Below, piece by piece: positions 56,659-64,000 of a stretch of DNA of 64,000 nt (position 1 is its first letter; the number at the start of each line of letters is the position of its first letter). The position numbers were made by a program, and so were the translations under genes. Under the pieces are notes generated by a model that was not told the DNA's origin, made no database searches, and saw nothing but the letters and a program-made list of their open reading frames with translations. Source of the stretch: Pseudonocardia sp. T1-2H (GTDB lineage: Bacteria > Actinomycetota > Actinomycetes > Mycobacteriales > Pseudonocardiaceae); NCBI RefSeq assembly GCF_038039215.1, contig NZ_JBBPCL010000001.1, forward strand, positions 2,232,001 to 2,296,000, written 5' to 3'.

Positions 56659-57963
56659 TCAAGTGAGCACCGGGAATGTCTTGGTGAGGATGTTGGGTAG
56701 CTCGAGGTAGGCCTTGCCGACCACGGGTCCGTCGAGGGATCCGGTGTGGACCAAGCAGGGGGCCTCCCAGATGTCCAGGTCCGACGTGCCGTAGGGCGGA
56801 TAGCCGAACGGCATCTCGTAGTCCGGGAAGACCGGGGAGTAGTACCAGGTGCCGAACTCGCTGCTCACGCTCGCATAGACCGGGAAGTTGCGCTTGGAGA
56901 CCGGCGAGGTCCAGGTCTTCAACGGCGTGAACACGACCGACTGTCCGAAGCCGTAGGTGGTTTGGTTGTTCGGTGTGGAGTAGGAGTGTCGGCCGAGGTT
57001 CAGCAGCGGCTGGTTGTTCTGGCCGTACCACTGCCGGAAGGTGAAGATCGACCCGTCGTCGAACTGCAGGCCCGACCAAATGTAGTTAGCCGCCCACGGC
57101 ATCTCGGTGATCCGGAAGTTCCCCCACTGGTGCTCCATCCACAGCGACCCCTGCAGCCGGTGCATCTGGTTGCCGATCTTGACCGCGCCGTTGGCGGCCG
57201 TCTTCGGGGCGCCGTAGTAGTAGGACAGCGAGGACATCGTGGTGGGGTCGGTCTGTCCGGTCCACGGCATGTTCTCGTTCTCCACGCCATACGGCGTCAG
57301 CGGCATGTAGCCGTAGGGGGTGGTGGTGTGCAGCTCCATGGCCATGTCGACGGGTTGGGGCACGTTCGCGGCGGCGCCGTGGAACTTCAGCGACCACGTG
57401 TCCGGCTCGGCGCGGTAGAGGGTCTCGTACGTGGTGTCGGTGCCCTGCGCGGAGTAGAGGAAGTCGTTGGGCGAGGTCGACTGCGGGGCCGCCGCGGCCG
57501 TGAAGGAGGTCATATCGGGCGTGGCCCAGACGATGCTGTCGTTGTTCAGGCTGTCCAGGGAGAACCAGAGCCGGTGGCTGTATTTGCCGGGGCCATCGCC
57601 CTCGTGGAACAGGTTGTAGAACAGCCCGAACTGCTCCTGGGTGTCGACGTCGGTGAGGAAACCGGTCCAATAGAACCACTCCTCGAGCAGACCCGTGTCG
57701 TAGATGCCGCCCCCGTGCCACTGGTGATCCGCGGGCAGGGTGTACAGCCGCTGAGCGGAGCCGGTCTGCAGCCCCATCGGCCCGCTGCCCGGCGGCGCAG
57801 TCGACGCCGGCGCAGTCGACGCGGGCGTGCACGCCGTCGCAGCCAGAGCCAGCCCCGCGCCCAGGACAGCGCGGCGGCTGGCCACCATCCCGGTCCCACC
57901 GACCGCGGCGGGCGCTCCCTCGTCACGCTCCAGACCCTGCGATGGCCCTCCCTGCTCAGTCAT
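56659..57963 (-). CDS. Tat-exported CrtC/AttH lipocalin-like protein
   Basis: A 434-aa protein. The twin-arginine signal SRRAVLGAGLALAATAC ends in a lipobox, so it is a Tat-exported lipoprotein. The mature part has the two-domain lipocalin-like pattern of hydroxyneurosporene hydratase CrtC and AttH: GLLEEWFYWTGFLTD, QFGLFYNLFHEGDG, and LWMEHQWGNFRITEMPW. CrtC adds water to a carotenoid double bond, but export makes that unlikely here, so a lipid-binding or hydrolytic role outside the cell is more plausible. ATG 57963 follows GGGAGGT. Unlike its surroundings the gene is intact. Confidence 0.78.
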   Translation of the reverse strand: MTEQGGPSQGLERDEGAPAAVGGTGMVASRRAVLGAGLALAATACTPASTAPASTAPPGSGPMGLQTGSAQRLYTLPADHQWHGGGIYDTGLLEEWFYWTGFLTDVDTQEQFGLFYNLFHEGDGPGKYSHRLWFSLDSLNNDSIVWATPDMTSFTAAAAPQSTSPNDFLYSAQGTDTTYETLYRAEPDTWSLKFHGAAANVPQPVDMAMELHTTTPYGYMPLTPYGVENENMPWTGQTDPTTMSSLSYYYGAPKTAANGAVKIGNQMHRLQGSLWMEHQWGNFRITEMPWAANYIWSGLQFDDGSIFTFRQWYGQNNQPLLNLGRHSYSTPNNQTTYGFGQSVVFTPLKTWTSPVSKRNFPVYASVSSEFGTWYYSPVFPDYEMPFGYPPYGTSDLDIWEAPCLVHTGSLDGPVVGKAYLELPNILTKTFPVLT

Positions 57964-58389
57964 GTCCGACCTCCCGTCGCCGCAATCGAGTAGCGACCCT
58001 TCCAGAACGAGGCAAAGCGTCCCGTGCCCTCACTGCTCGCATTGACCGTCAAACGGCCTGGCCTGGTGATCCGCGTGTTCCTCGGCGCCGTCCAGCACGG
58101 TCACCAACCACTTCGCTCGACATGGGCATAGCGGCTGTCGCCGACGCCCGCTGGTTGACGTGAGTCGCTGGCCATTTCCTTGCTGTCACTCCACCAGGCG
58201 ATGGTCACCGCCCACGAACGCTGCGGCATCCCCCACCATGGGTGACGTCGGGACCTGCGTCGACACCGCTCTCACCGGTCAGAGCGACTGACCTTCCCCG
58301 CAAAGCGGCTGAGCTACCCCCTGCCACCGCCCCGCTTCCGGCCTCGGCCGACGCGGCGACGCTCCGGACGTACTTAGGCTCACTTACAG
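57964..58389. other. Intergenic region, no gene seen
   Basis: These 426 bp lie between the lipocalin-like gene and the ComM remnant. No frame has a ribosome site with consistent codon use and I recognise no family. It should include the promoter of the lipocalin-like gene (minus strand). Confidence 0.3.
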
Positions 58390-58855
58390 AAGCAGGCCAC
58401 CTCCGTGGGCCATCGAGACGGCGCCCGGTCTCGCGATGCCGCTCCCGCCGCCGAGCAGCGCGGCCATCGAGCTGGAGTGGTGCGGGGCGACGAACGGTGC
58501 CACGGTGCTCAGCGGCCCGGCCGGTGGGAGGGTTCCCGGCCACCGAGCGGACGGCCGCGAGCTGCAGCGCGTCGTCCCGGGAGAGTTCGGGGAGCAGCCC
58601 GACGATCCGCTGCGCGAGCATGGTCTTGCCGGTCCCGGGTGGTCCGACCAGCAGCAGGTGATGGCCGCCCGCGGCCGCCACCTCCAGCGCGTGGCGGGCG
58701 TCCGGCTGACCCACGACGTCCGCGAGCTCCGGCGCCGCGGCCCCGGGCTCGCCGGCCACCGGGCCCGGGCGGTCCAGCGGACCGTCCCCGGCCAGGTGAG
58801 CACGTCGGCGAGTGTCCCGGCCTCGTACACGTCGAGCCCCTGCTGGATCCTGGGC
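58390..58855 (-). pseudogene. Fragment of ComM/YifB (Mg-chelatase-type AAA ATPase)
   Basis: The minus strand contains, in three different frames, DVYEAGTLADVLTW, then PELADVVGQPDARHALEVAA with LLLVGPPGTGKTMLAQRIVG (Walker A), and APFVAPHHSSSMAALLGGG with ARPGAVSMAHGG. These are consecutive parts of the ComM AAA domain. The N-terminal Lon-like domain and the C-terminal helicase parts are missing. It is a broken fragment left between an accessory region and the MFS gene. Confidence 0.8.
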
Positions 58856-58921
58856 GATCGGGTCCCCTCGTTCGGTCGGGACAGCTGAATGACGGTACTG
58901 GTCAGCGGATGAGTCGGACGG

Positions 58922-60532
58922 TCAGGAGTCCTCGCGGACCAGGTGGCGGACCTGCGGCCCGGTGCCCGGAACCACCAGCTGACGCGCGGCGGCCTCGGCG
59001 AGGCGATCCATGGCGGTGCCGCGCTCGAGGTGCTGGCGCAGGTGCTCGGTCCAATCGGGCACGGTGAACGCCTCGAGGAAGCACTCGGGGTCCTCCACGT
59101 CGCGGAACAGACCCCACAGCGTCGCGCCGGTGCGTCGTCTGGACAGCCCGACGGCACGCATGGCCTCGGTGAAGGCGGTCGCGGACTCGTCGGGTACCCG
59201 CCACTCGATGAGGACGAGCACGTGCCCGAGGCCGGTGACCGGGACGTCCGGCGGGGCGGGCAGGTGCTGCTCGGCGCTCGGGTCGAGGGTCGGGCCGGCC
59301 ATCGGCGCCCACCGCCACCCGACGGGCAGGCTGACGGCGAGCCCGATCCCGGCGGCCACGAGCGCCGTCGAGGCGCCCCAGAGCTGCGCGACCAGGCCCC
59401 ACACGAACCCGCCGAGCGCCTGCCCACCCATGATGGCGAGTTGGTAGTAGGCGAGCGCGCGGGCTCGCGTCCAGTCCGGCAGCACCATCTGCGCGCCGCT
59501 GTTCAGCGTGGACAGCACCGCCACCCACGTCAGCCCGGTGACCACCAGAGTCACCGCCACGAGGGGGACCGAGCGCGACGGCCCGGTGAGGACCAGGGTC
59601 GCCGCGTAGACCAGCGTTCCCGCGCTGACGACGACCCCCGGCTCGGCGCGCGCCCGGATGGCCGGGACCACGAGGGCGCCGAGCACGGCCCCGACCCCGA
59701 TCCCGCCCAGCAGGAGCCCGTATCCGCTGGGGCCGAGCCGCAACGGACCGCGGGCGAGGATCGGCAGCAACGCCCACAGCGAGCTCGCGAACACCATGAA
59801 GACGGTGGACCGGGCCAGTACCGCCCCGAACCTCGGGGCGTTGCGGACGTAGCGGGCGCCCGTGCGGACCGCGGCGAGCACCCGCTCCGCACCCAGCGGG
59901 CGCGGCGGGACCTCGCGGTGCCACCTCGCGAGCACCACCAGCAGGCCGACGAACGAGGCGACGTTGAGCGCGAACGCCGCCGCCGGGCCCGCCGCGGCGA
60001 TGAGCACCCCGCCGAGCGCCGGGCCGATGGCCCGGCCCACATTGGCGTTCACGCCGTTCAGGAGCGCGGCAGCGGGAATCTGGTCGCGGCCCACGAGCTC
60101 GGGTTGCACCGCCTGGAACGCCGGCGCCGCCAGGCCCTGCCCGGCGGCCATCACGGCGGTCAGCCCGAGCAACAGCACCGGGTTCACCACGTGGATGACG
60201 GTGACCAGGAGCAGGACAGTGGCGGCGGCGGTCATCACGGACTGCCCGAGGAGCAGCAGCTTGCGCCGGTCCATGCTGTCGCCCAGGGCACCGGCCGGCA
60301 CGACGAACAGGAACACCGGCAGTGTCGCGGCGGTCTGCACGAGGCCGATGGCGAGCCCGCCGCCGCCCAGGTCGCCCATCAGCCACTGCGCCCCGACCAT
60401 CTGCGCCCAGGTCCCGATGTTGCCGCCGAACTGCGCGATCCACAGGGCGCGGAACACGGGATGCCGCAGCGGCGCCCACGTCGAGGGCGCGGCCACGGGA
60501 ACGGGAGTCCCGTCGGGGACGGGAACGGTCAT
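58922..60532 (-). CDS. MFS_3-type exporter with C-terminal monooxygenase-like domain
   Basis: A 536-aa transporter. Residues 1-410 have 11-12 transmembrane helices and the MFS loop GDSMDRRKLLLLG; the fold is closest to the EntS/MFS_3 export group (QPELVGRDQIPAAALLNGV, NANVGRAIGPALGG). Residues about 430-515 form a soluble antibiotic-monooxygenase-like (ABM) domain (HVLVLIEWRVPDESATAF, GATLWGLFRDVEDPECFLE), a fusion known in this subfamily. The substrate could be a siderophore or drug. No ribosome site precedes ATG 60532; instead a 13-codon frame with a good site ends at this ATG, so translation is probably coupled. It lies after ctaD on the same strand. Confidence 0.88.
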   Translation of the reverse strand: MTVPVPDGTPVPVAAPSTWAPLRHPVFRALWIAQFGGNIGTWAQMVGAQWLMGDLGGGGLAIGLVQTAATLPVFLFVVPAGALGDSMDRRKLLLLGQSVMTAAATVLLLVTVIHVVNPVLLLGLTAVMAAGQGLAAPAFQAVQPELVGRDQIPAAALLNGVNANVGRAIGPALGGVLIAAAGPAAAFALNVASFVGLLVVLARWHREVPPRPLGAERVLAAVRTGARYVRNAPRFGAVLARSTVFMVFASSLWALLPILARGPLRLGPSGYGLLLGGIGVGAVLGALVVPAIRARAEPGVVVSAGTLVYAATLVLTGPSRSVPLVAVTLVVTGLTWVAVLSTLNSGAQMVLPDWTRARALAYYQLAIMGGQALGGFVWGLVAQLWGASTALVAAGIGLAVSLPVGWRWAPMAGPTLDPSAEQHLPAPPDVPVTGLGHVLVLIEWRVPDESATAFTEAMRAVGLSRRRTGATLWGLFRDVEDPECFLEAFTVPDWTEHLRQHLERGTAMDRLAEAAARQLVVPGTGPQVRHLVREDS

Positions 60533-60570
60533 CCGGCGTCCCGGGCGTCGACGTCGACGGCGGTCGTCAT
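60529..60570 (-). CDS. 13-aa upstream ORF coupled to the MFS gene
   Basis: ATG 60570 has GAGAAGG 6 nt upstream and encodes MTTAVDVDARDAG before TGA, whose first bases overlap the MFS ATG (ATGA at 60532-60529). The MFS gene lacks its own ribosome site, so ribosomes probably reach it by re-initiation from this mini-ORF. It may be only a translational enhancer; no product role is implied. Confidence 0.45.
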   Translation of the reverse strand: MTTAVDVDARDAG

Positions 60571-60601
60571 GGCGGGCCTTCTCGTGGTCGTCGCACGCAG
60601 G

Positions 60602-62355
60602 TCAGCGGGACTTCGGGTCGTCGTCGTACCCCTGGTCCGGTGTGACCCGCTCGGCCGCGACCTCGAACGGGGACGGGCGGCGCCCGACGTGGGCCTCCTG
60701 GCGGTACCGCTCGACGTACTGCGGGTAGTGCAGCTCGAACGCCGGGCGCTCGGACCGGATGTGGGGCAGCTCGGTGAAGTTGTGCCGTGGCGGCGGGCAG
60801 GACGTGGCCCACTCCAGGGAGTTCCCGTGACCCCACGGGTCGTCGACGGTCACCCTCCGGCCGTACCGGTAGCTCTTGAACACGTTCCAGAGGAACGGCA
60901 GCGTCGACACGCCGAGCAGGAAGGAACCGACCGAGGAGATCATGTGCAGCGTCGTGAAGCCGTCGGTGGGCAGGTAGTCCACGTAGCGGCGTGGCATGCC
61001 CTCGTCGCCGAGCCAGTGGTGGACCAGGAAGGTCGTGTGGAACCCGATGAACATGGTCCAGAAATGGAGCTTGCCCAGGGTCTCGTCCATCATCCGGCCG
61101 GTCATCTTCGGGAACCAGAAGTAGATGCCGGCGAACACCGAGAAGACGATGGTCCCGAACAGCACGTAGTGGAAGTGGCCGACGACGAAGTACGTGTCGT
61201 TGAGGTGGAAGTCCAACGGCGGCGAGGCCAGGAGGACGCCGGTGAGGCCGCCGAAGAGGAACGTCGCGAGGAACCCGACCGCGAACAGCATCGGCGTCTC
61301 GAACGTCAGCTTCCCCTTCCACATCGTCCCGATCCAGTTCACGAACTTGATACCGGTCGGGATGGCGATGATGAAGGTGGTCGCCGAGAAGAACGCGAGC
61401 AGGACCGCCCCGGTGGCGAACATGTGGTGGCCCCACACGGCGGCGGAGTAGAACGTGATCGTGATGGTGGCGAAGATCATCCCCTTGTAGCCGAAGAGGG
61501 GTTTCCGGCTGAACACCGGGATGATCTCGGTGACGATCCCGAAGAACGGCAGCGCCACGATGTAGACCTCGGGGTGGCCGAAGAACCAGAACAGGTGTTG
61601 CCACAGAATCGCCCCGCCGTTGGCAGGGGAGAACACGTGCGAACCGAGGTGCCGGTCCATCAGCTGGCCGAACAGCGCCGCGGTGAGGACCGGGAAGGCG
61701 ATGAGGACGAGGATGGCGGTGGCGAAGATGTTCCAGCAGAAGATCGGCATCCGGAACATCGTCATCCCCGGCGCGCGCAGGCAGACGATCGTCGTGACCA
61801 TGTTGACGGCGCCCAGGATGGTGCCCAGCCCCGCCACGATGAGCCCCGCGAACCACAGGTTCCCGCCCACCCCGGGGTGTAGGTCTGCCCGGCCAGCGGG
61901 GCGTAGGCGTACCAGCCGAAGTCGGGGGCCCCACCGGCGGTGAGGAAACCCGACATCACGATGGACCCGCCGAAGAGGAACAGCCAGAAGGACAACGCGT
62001 TCAGCCGCGGGAACGCGACGTCCGGTGCGCCGATCTGCAGGGGCAGGATGTAGTTCGCGAAGCCGAACAGGATCGGTGTGGCGTACAGCAGCAGCATCAC
62101 GGTGCCGTGCATCGTCAGCAGTTGGTTGTACTGCTCGGCGGACAGGAACTGCTGGCCCGGCCGGGCCAGTTCGGCCCGCATCAGCAGCGCCATGGCTCCG
62201 CCCGCCAGGAAGAACAGGAACGAGGCGACCAGGTAGAGGATCCCGATGTCCTTGGGGTCCGTGGTCCGCAGCATGTGCGGCAGCCGCGAGCCCTTGCGGT
62301 GCGTCTGCGGTCGCGGGGCGCTCACGACGACCGGGGCGGTACGGGTGGTCGTCAT
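60602..62355 (-). pseudogene. ctaD: Cytochrome c oxidase subunit I (CtaD), single frameshift
   Basis: Two frames together encode a complete heme-copper oxidase subunit I. The first (62355 to about 61870) has helices I-III with the heme ligand in [14 protein letters not shown]; the second (from about 61868 to 60602) has the Cu-B/tyrosine motif [25 protein letters not shown] and the heme ligands in [11 protein letters not shown]. They join in CCCCGGGGTGGGCGGG at 61863-61877 where one base must be gained or lost. GGAG precedes ATG 62355. Subunits II and III are not nearby, so this would be an extra, isolated copy. The error could be in the sequence. Confidence 0.85.
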
Positions 62356-62508
62356 GGCCGCGGCTCCGGTCCGTTGCACACCGCCGAGGCGAACCGGACG
62401 GGCTCGACCTCGACCTCGTGCAAGGGATAGGTCGACAGTGCCGACGCCATGTCGCTCAGCTCCTAACCGGTCGGGAGTGGGGAGGGTCCGCAGGAGTGCT
62501 CCGCCCGG

Positions 62509-63357
62509 TCACGGCGGCGGTGACGGCGAGCCCAGCGGGTCGTGGCGGCCGACGACGTCGCGGGCCTGCACCCGTCGGTCGGGCACGGTCGTCGGGGCCT
62601 CCAGATGGACGGCGCCCGACGGGAGGATCCCGGCGCCGCCGGCCCGGGCGATGACCCTGTGCTGGACGAGGACGTCCTCGCCGCAGTGTTCCTCGGGCAG
62701 GTCGGGCCAGAAGTCGAAGCCGCCGACGGCCTCGAGGACCTCCCGGTCGAACAGCACGCAGCCGCCGACCCACGCGATCTTGTAGGCGACCCACGGTTCG
62801 CCGGGGCGTAGATGCCGGTGGGCGAGGTGTCTCGGGTTCGCCGCGTTGTGCAGCGTCCAGCGGGCCCACGCGGGGGTTCCGGGGGTGATGCGCTCGGGTT
62901 CGGGCCTGCCCTGCCACCGTTCGAAGGGCGCCAGCTCGGCCGGGCGGTGGTCGTGCAGGTACGACAGGCCCTGGACCGCTGCCCCGACCAGCCCGCACCG
63001 CAGCTCGACGATCGCCTCGTGCAGTCGCGCCACCGTGCCCGGCTCTAGCCAGACGTCGTCGTCGCAGAACAGCACGTACCGGGCGGTGGAGGCGGCGAGC
63101 AGCGACGCCCGGTGCTCGGCCAGCCCACGTCGTGGCAGGTGACGGCGGACCGTCACGCGATGGTCAGCGCTGGTCAGCGCCCGGAGCAGCGCGGCGGCCG
63201 CGGGGGTGGCGTAGGACGGGGACCCGTCGGACTGGTCGCTCACCACGAGGTCGAACGGGTGATCCTGGGCGGCGAGCCCGGCGAGGGTGGTGGCGAGCTC
63301 GGCAGGCCGGTTGCGTGTGGGGACGAGAACGACGAGTGCCGCCAACGGCCACTTCAC
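62509..63357 (-). CDS. Family 2 glycosyltransferase
   Basis: A 282-aa GT-A fold enzyme. It starts VVLVPTRNRPAELATTL, has the UDP-sugar DxD motif as YVLFCDDDVW, and further on IAWVGGCVLFDREVLEAVGG, PEEHCGEDVLVQHRV. No membrane helix. GTG 63357 overlaps the TGA of a short upstream frame (GTGA); TTG 63345 is an alternative with better spacing from GGAGG. It should transfer a sugar to a surface or secondary-metabolite acceptor. 153 bp separate it from the ctaD gene downstream. Confidence 0.83.
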   Translation of the reverse strand: MKWPLAALVVLVPTRNRPAELATTLAGLAAQDHPFDLVVSDQSDGSPSYATPAAAALLRALTSADHRVTVRRHLPRRGLAEHRASLLAASTARYVLFCDDDVWLEPGTVARLHEAIVELRCGLVGAAVQGLSYLHDHRPAELAPFERWQGRPEPERITPGTPAWARWTLHNAANPRHLAHRHLRPGEPWVAYKIAWVGGCVLFDREVLEAVGGFDFWPDLPEEHCGEDVLVQHRVIARAGGAGILPSGAVHLEAPTTVPDRRVQARDVVGRHDPLGSPSPPP

Positions 63358-63485
63358 CTCCTGCCGATCGCCGGGGGAGCTGAACGCACCCGAGCGGGGG
63401 AACGGGCCGCCGACGCCGGATCGGCGAAGGTGACTCGTCGTCCGGCGTCGGCGTGGGTGCCATTCATGTCGTCGGACTCGATCAT
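63354..63485 (-). CDS. Possible 43-aa ORF upstream of the glycosyltransferase
   Basis: ATG 63485, with AGGAGG 2 nt before it, opens a 43-codon frame (MIESDDMNGTHADAGRR start) whose stop overlaps the glycosyltransferase GTG. The spacing of the ribosome site is short, so ATG 63467 may be used instead. No family is recognised. It would explain how the following GTG is translated. Confidence 0.28.
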   Translation of the reverse strand: MIESDDMNGTHADAGRRVTFADPASAARSPARVRSAPPAIGRR

Positions 63486-63709
63486 CACCTCCTGTGAACT
63501 CGGCCGGAGCCAGAACCCGGCTGAACTCCCACCATCATGGGCGGCCGCCGCCGCCGCCGAACCGGTCCGGCGATGCGAACGCCGGCCGAGATCCTCGGCC
63601 CGACGGGTCGAACGGTCCACGGAAAGTACTCCGGGGTCCCACCTGTGCCGAGTGTCCCCGGATTCCCCGAATGGCGCCGCCGTCCCGGCTCGCGTTTGAA
63701 TATCGAACC
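63486..63709. other. Divergent intergenic region
   Basis: The region between the glycosyltransferase side (minus) and the STAS gene (plus) shows no supported gene. TTTGAATAT just before the STAS ATG is the only AT-rich patch and may be its promoter. Confidence 0.3.
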
Positions 63710-64000
63710 ATGTGTGACGCAGAGGACGATTCTGCGCCCGACCGGTCGGGCGGCCACGGGCCGGACGGCCCAGCTCCTGCGGAGGGCGTTCCGGTCGTCC
63801 ACGGGCTGACCGACGACATCCTGCTCGTCCGGGTCGCCGACGGGGTCTCCGCAGAGGCGGCGGCCCAGCTCCGACAGTCGGTGTACGCGGAGCTGGCCCG
63901 GGGTCCGCGGCTGGTGATCGTCGATCTGCGCCCGCTCCACCGGCTGTCGCCGGACGGGGTCTCGGCCCTCGTCGACATCGCGTGCGAGGCGGGTGCGGGC
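63710..64000 (+). CDS. STAS-domain protein (anti-sigma antagonist-like), 3' end outside window
   Basis: The first 97 codons are visible. A Gly/Asp-rich leader of 30 residues precedes a STAS fold: ILLVRVADGVSAEAAAQLRQ, LVIVDLRPLHRLSPDGVSAL. At the usual phosphorylation site the loop reads LSPDGVSALVD, where the Ser-Thr/Ser-Gly pair of RsbV is changed, so it may not be a normal kinase target. ATG 63710 is directly preceded by GAACC with no ribosome site; leaderless translation is possible. Its likely partners are RsbW-type kinases such as that at 11999. Confidence 0.7.
   Translation, partial: MCDAEDDSAPDRSGGHGPDGPAPAEGVPVVHGLTDDILLVRVADGVSAEAAAQLRQSVYAELARGPRLVIVDLRPLHRLSPDGVSALVDIACEAGAG

Noticed and set aside
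58943..61882. Very long plus-strand frame opposite the MFS and ctaD genes
   Set aside because: The encoded protein is low-complexity and lies entirely antisense to transporter and oxidase sequences with clear motifs on the other strand.

Overview
The window is very GC-rich (70% or more by eye), with strong G/C preference at third codon positions, frequent GTG starts and many ATGA, GTGA or TGATG gene overlaps. Together with a SigB/SigF-type sigma factor, a CbpM-type chaperone modulator, a furA-catalase pair and dispersed partner-switching proteins, this points to an actinobacterium. Pseudonocardia or a close relative in the Pseudonocardiaceae is my best guess, but no rRNA or tRNA is present to test it. 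I see no CRISPR array.

Layout. 1-10.9 kb holds ordinary chromosomal genes: a secreted propeller lipoprotein (cut by the window edge), a deacetylase-like protein, small membrane proteins, an orphan OmpR-type regulator, a FetB-like permease, UppP, an IclR regulator, a hydrolase-methyltransferase pair, a cold-shock protein, an SRPBCC protein and a zinc alcohol dehydrogenase. 11.0-13.5 kb is a general-stress module (sigma factor, RsbW-like kinase, STAS antagonist) interrupted by a decarboxylase remnant. 13.5-17.2 kb carries three cell-surface carbohydrate-active proteins. 17.2-19.9 kb has two antiparallel gene remnants, then catalase and its FUR-family regulator.

20.1-30.7 kb is the most distinctive block. 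It is one co-directional run with an isochorismatase-like hydrolase, a DJ-1/PfpI protein, two different GMC oxidoreductases each paired with a gluconate 2-dehydrogenase subunit 3-like protein, an enolase-superfamily dehydratase, an SMP-30 lactonase, a KDPG-type aldolase, a PfkB 2-keto-3-deoxy sugar acid kinase and a FadR-type GntR regulator. Read as a pathway, a sugar is oxidised, its lactone opened, the sugar acid dehydrated, and the 2-keto-3-deoxy acid phosphorylated and split to pyruvate plus a triose phosphate. A perfect 13-bp palindrome sits at the promoter of the run and GACCAC half-sites cluster before the regulator gene.

30.9-41.3 kb contains a frameshifted PAS/GAF/SpoIIE phosphatase, a collagen-like protein, a second alpha/beta hydrolase, a membrane protein with an LPG-synthase C-terminal domain, DUF2267, an AraC regulator and an HtrA-type protease. 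41.6-51.6 kb is a tightly packed stress operon: YflT-like protein, DnaK, GrpE, CbpA-type DnaJ, CbpM, ClpB, thioredoxin 2, DoxX-like protein, UBP zinc finger, and a fused cyclic-nucleotide-binding/thioredoxin-reductase-like protein.

51.7-58.9 kb is a decaying accessory region: a truncated NmrA gene abutting an IS21-type IstB remnant, a broken membrane protein, a frameshifted epoxide hydrolase, a truncated enoyl-CoA hydratase fused to what looks like a Shedu (DUF4263) remnant, an intact CrtC/AttH-like lipoprotein and a ComM fragment. 58.9-64 kb has an MFS exporter with a coupled mini-ORF, a frameshifted ctaD, a GT2 glycosyltransferase and a STAS protein that runs off the end. Several frameshifts lie in or next to G/C runs, so sequence error and real decay must be separated before calling these genes dead.
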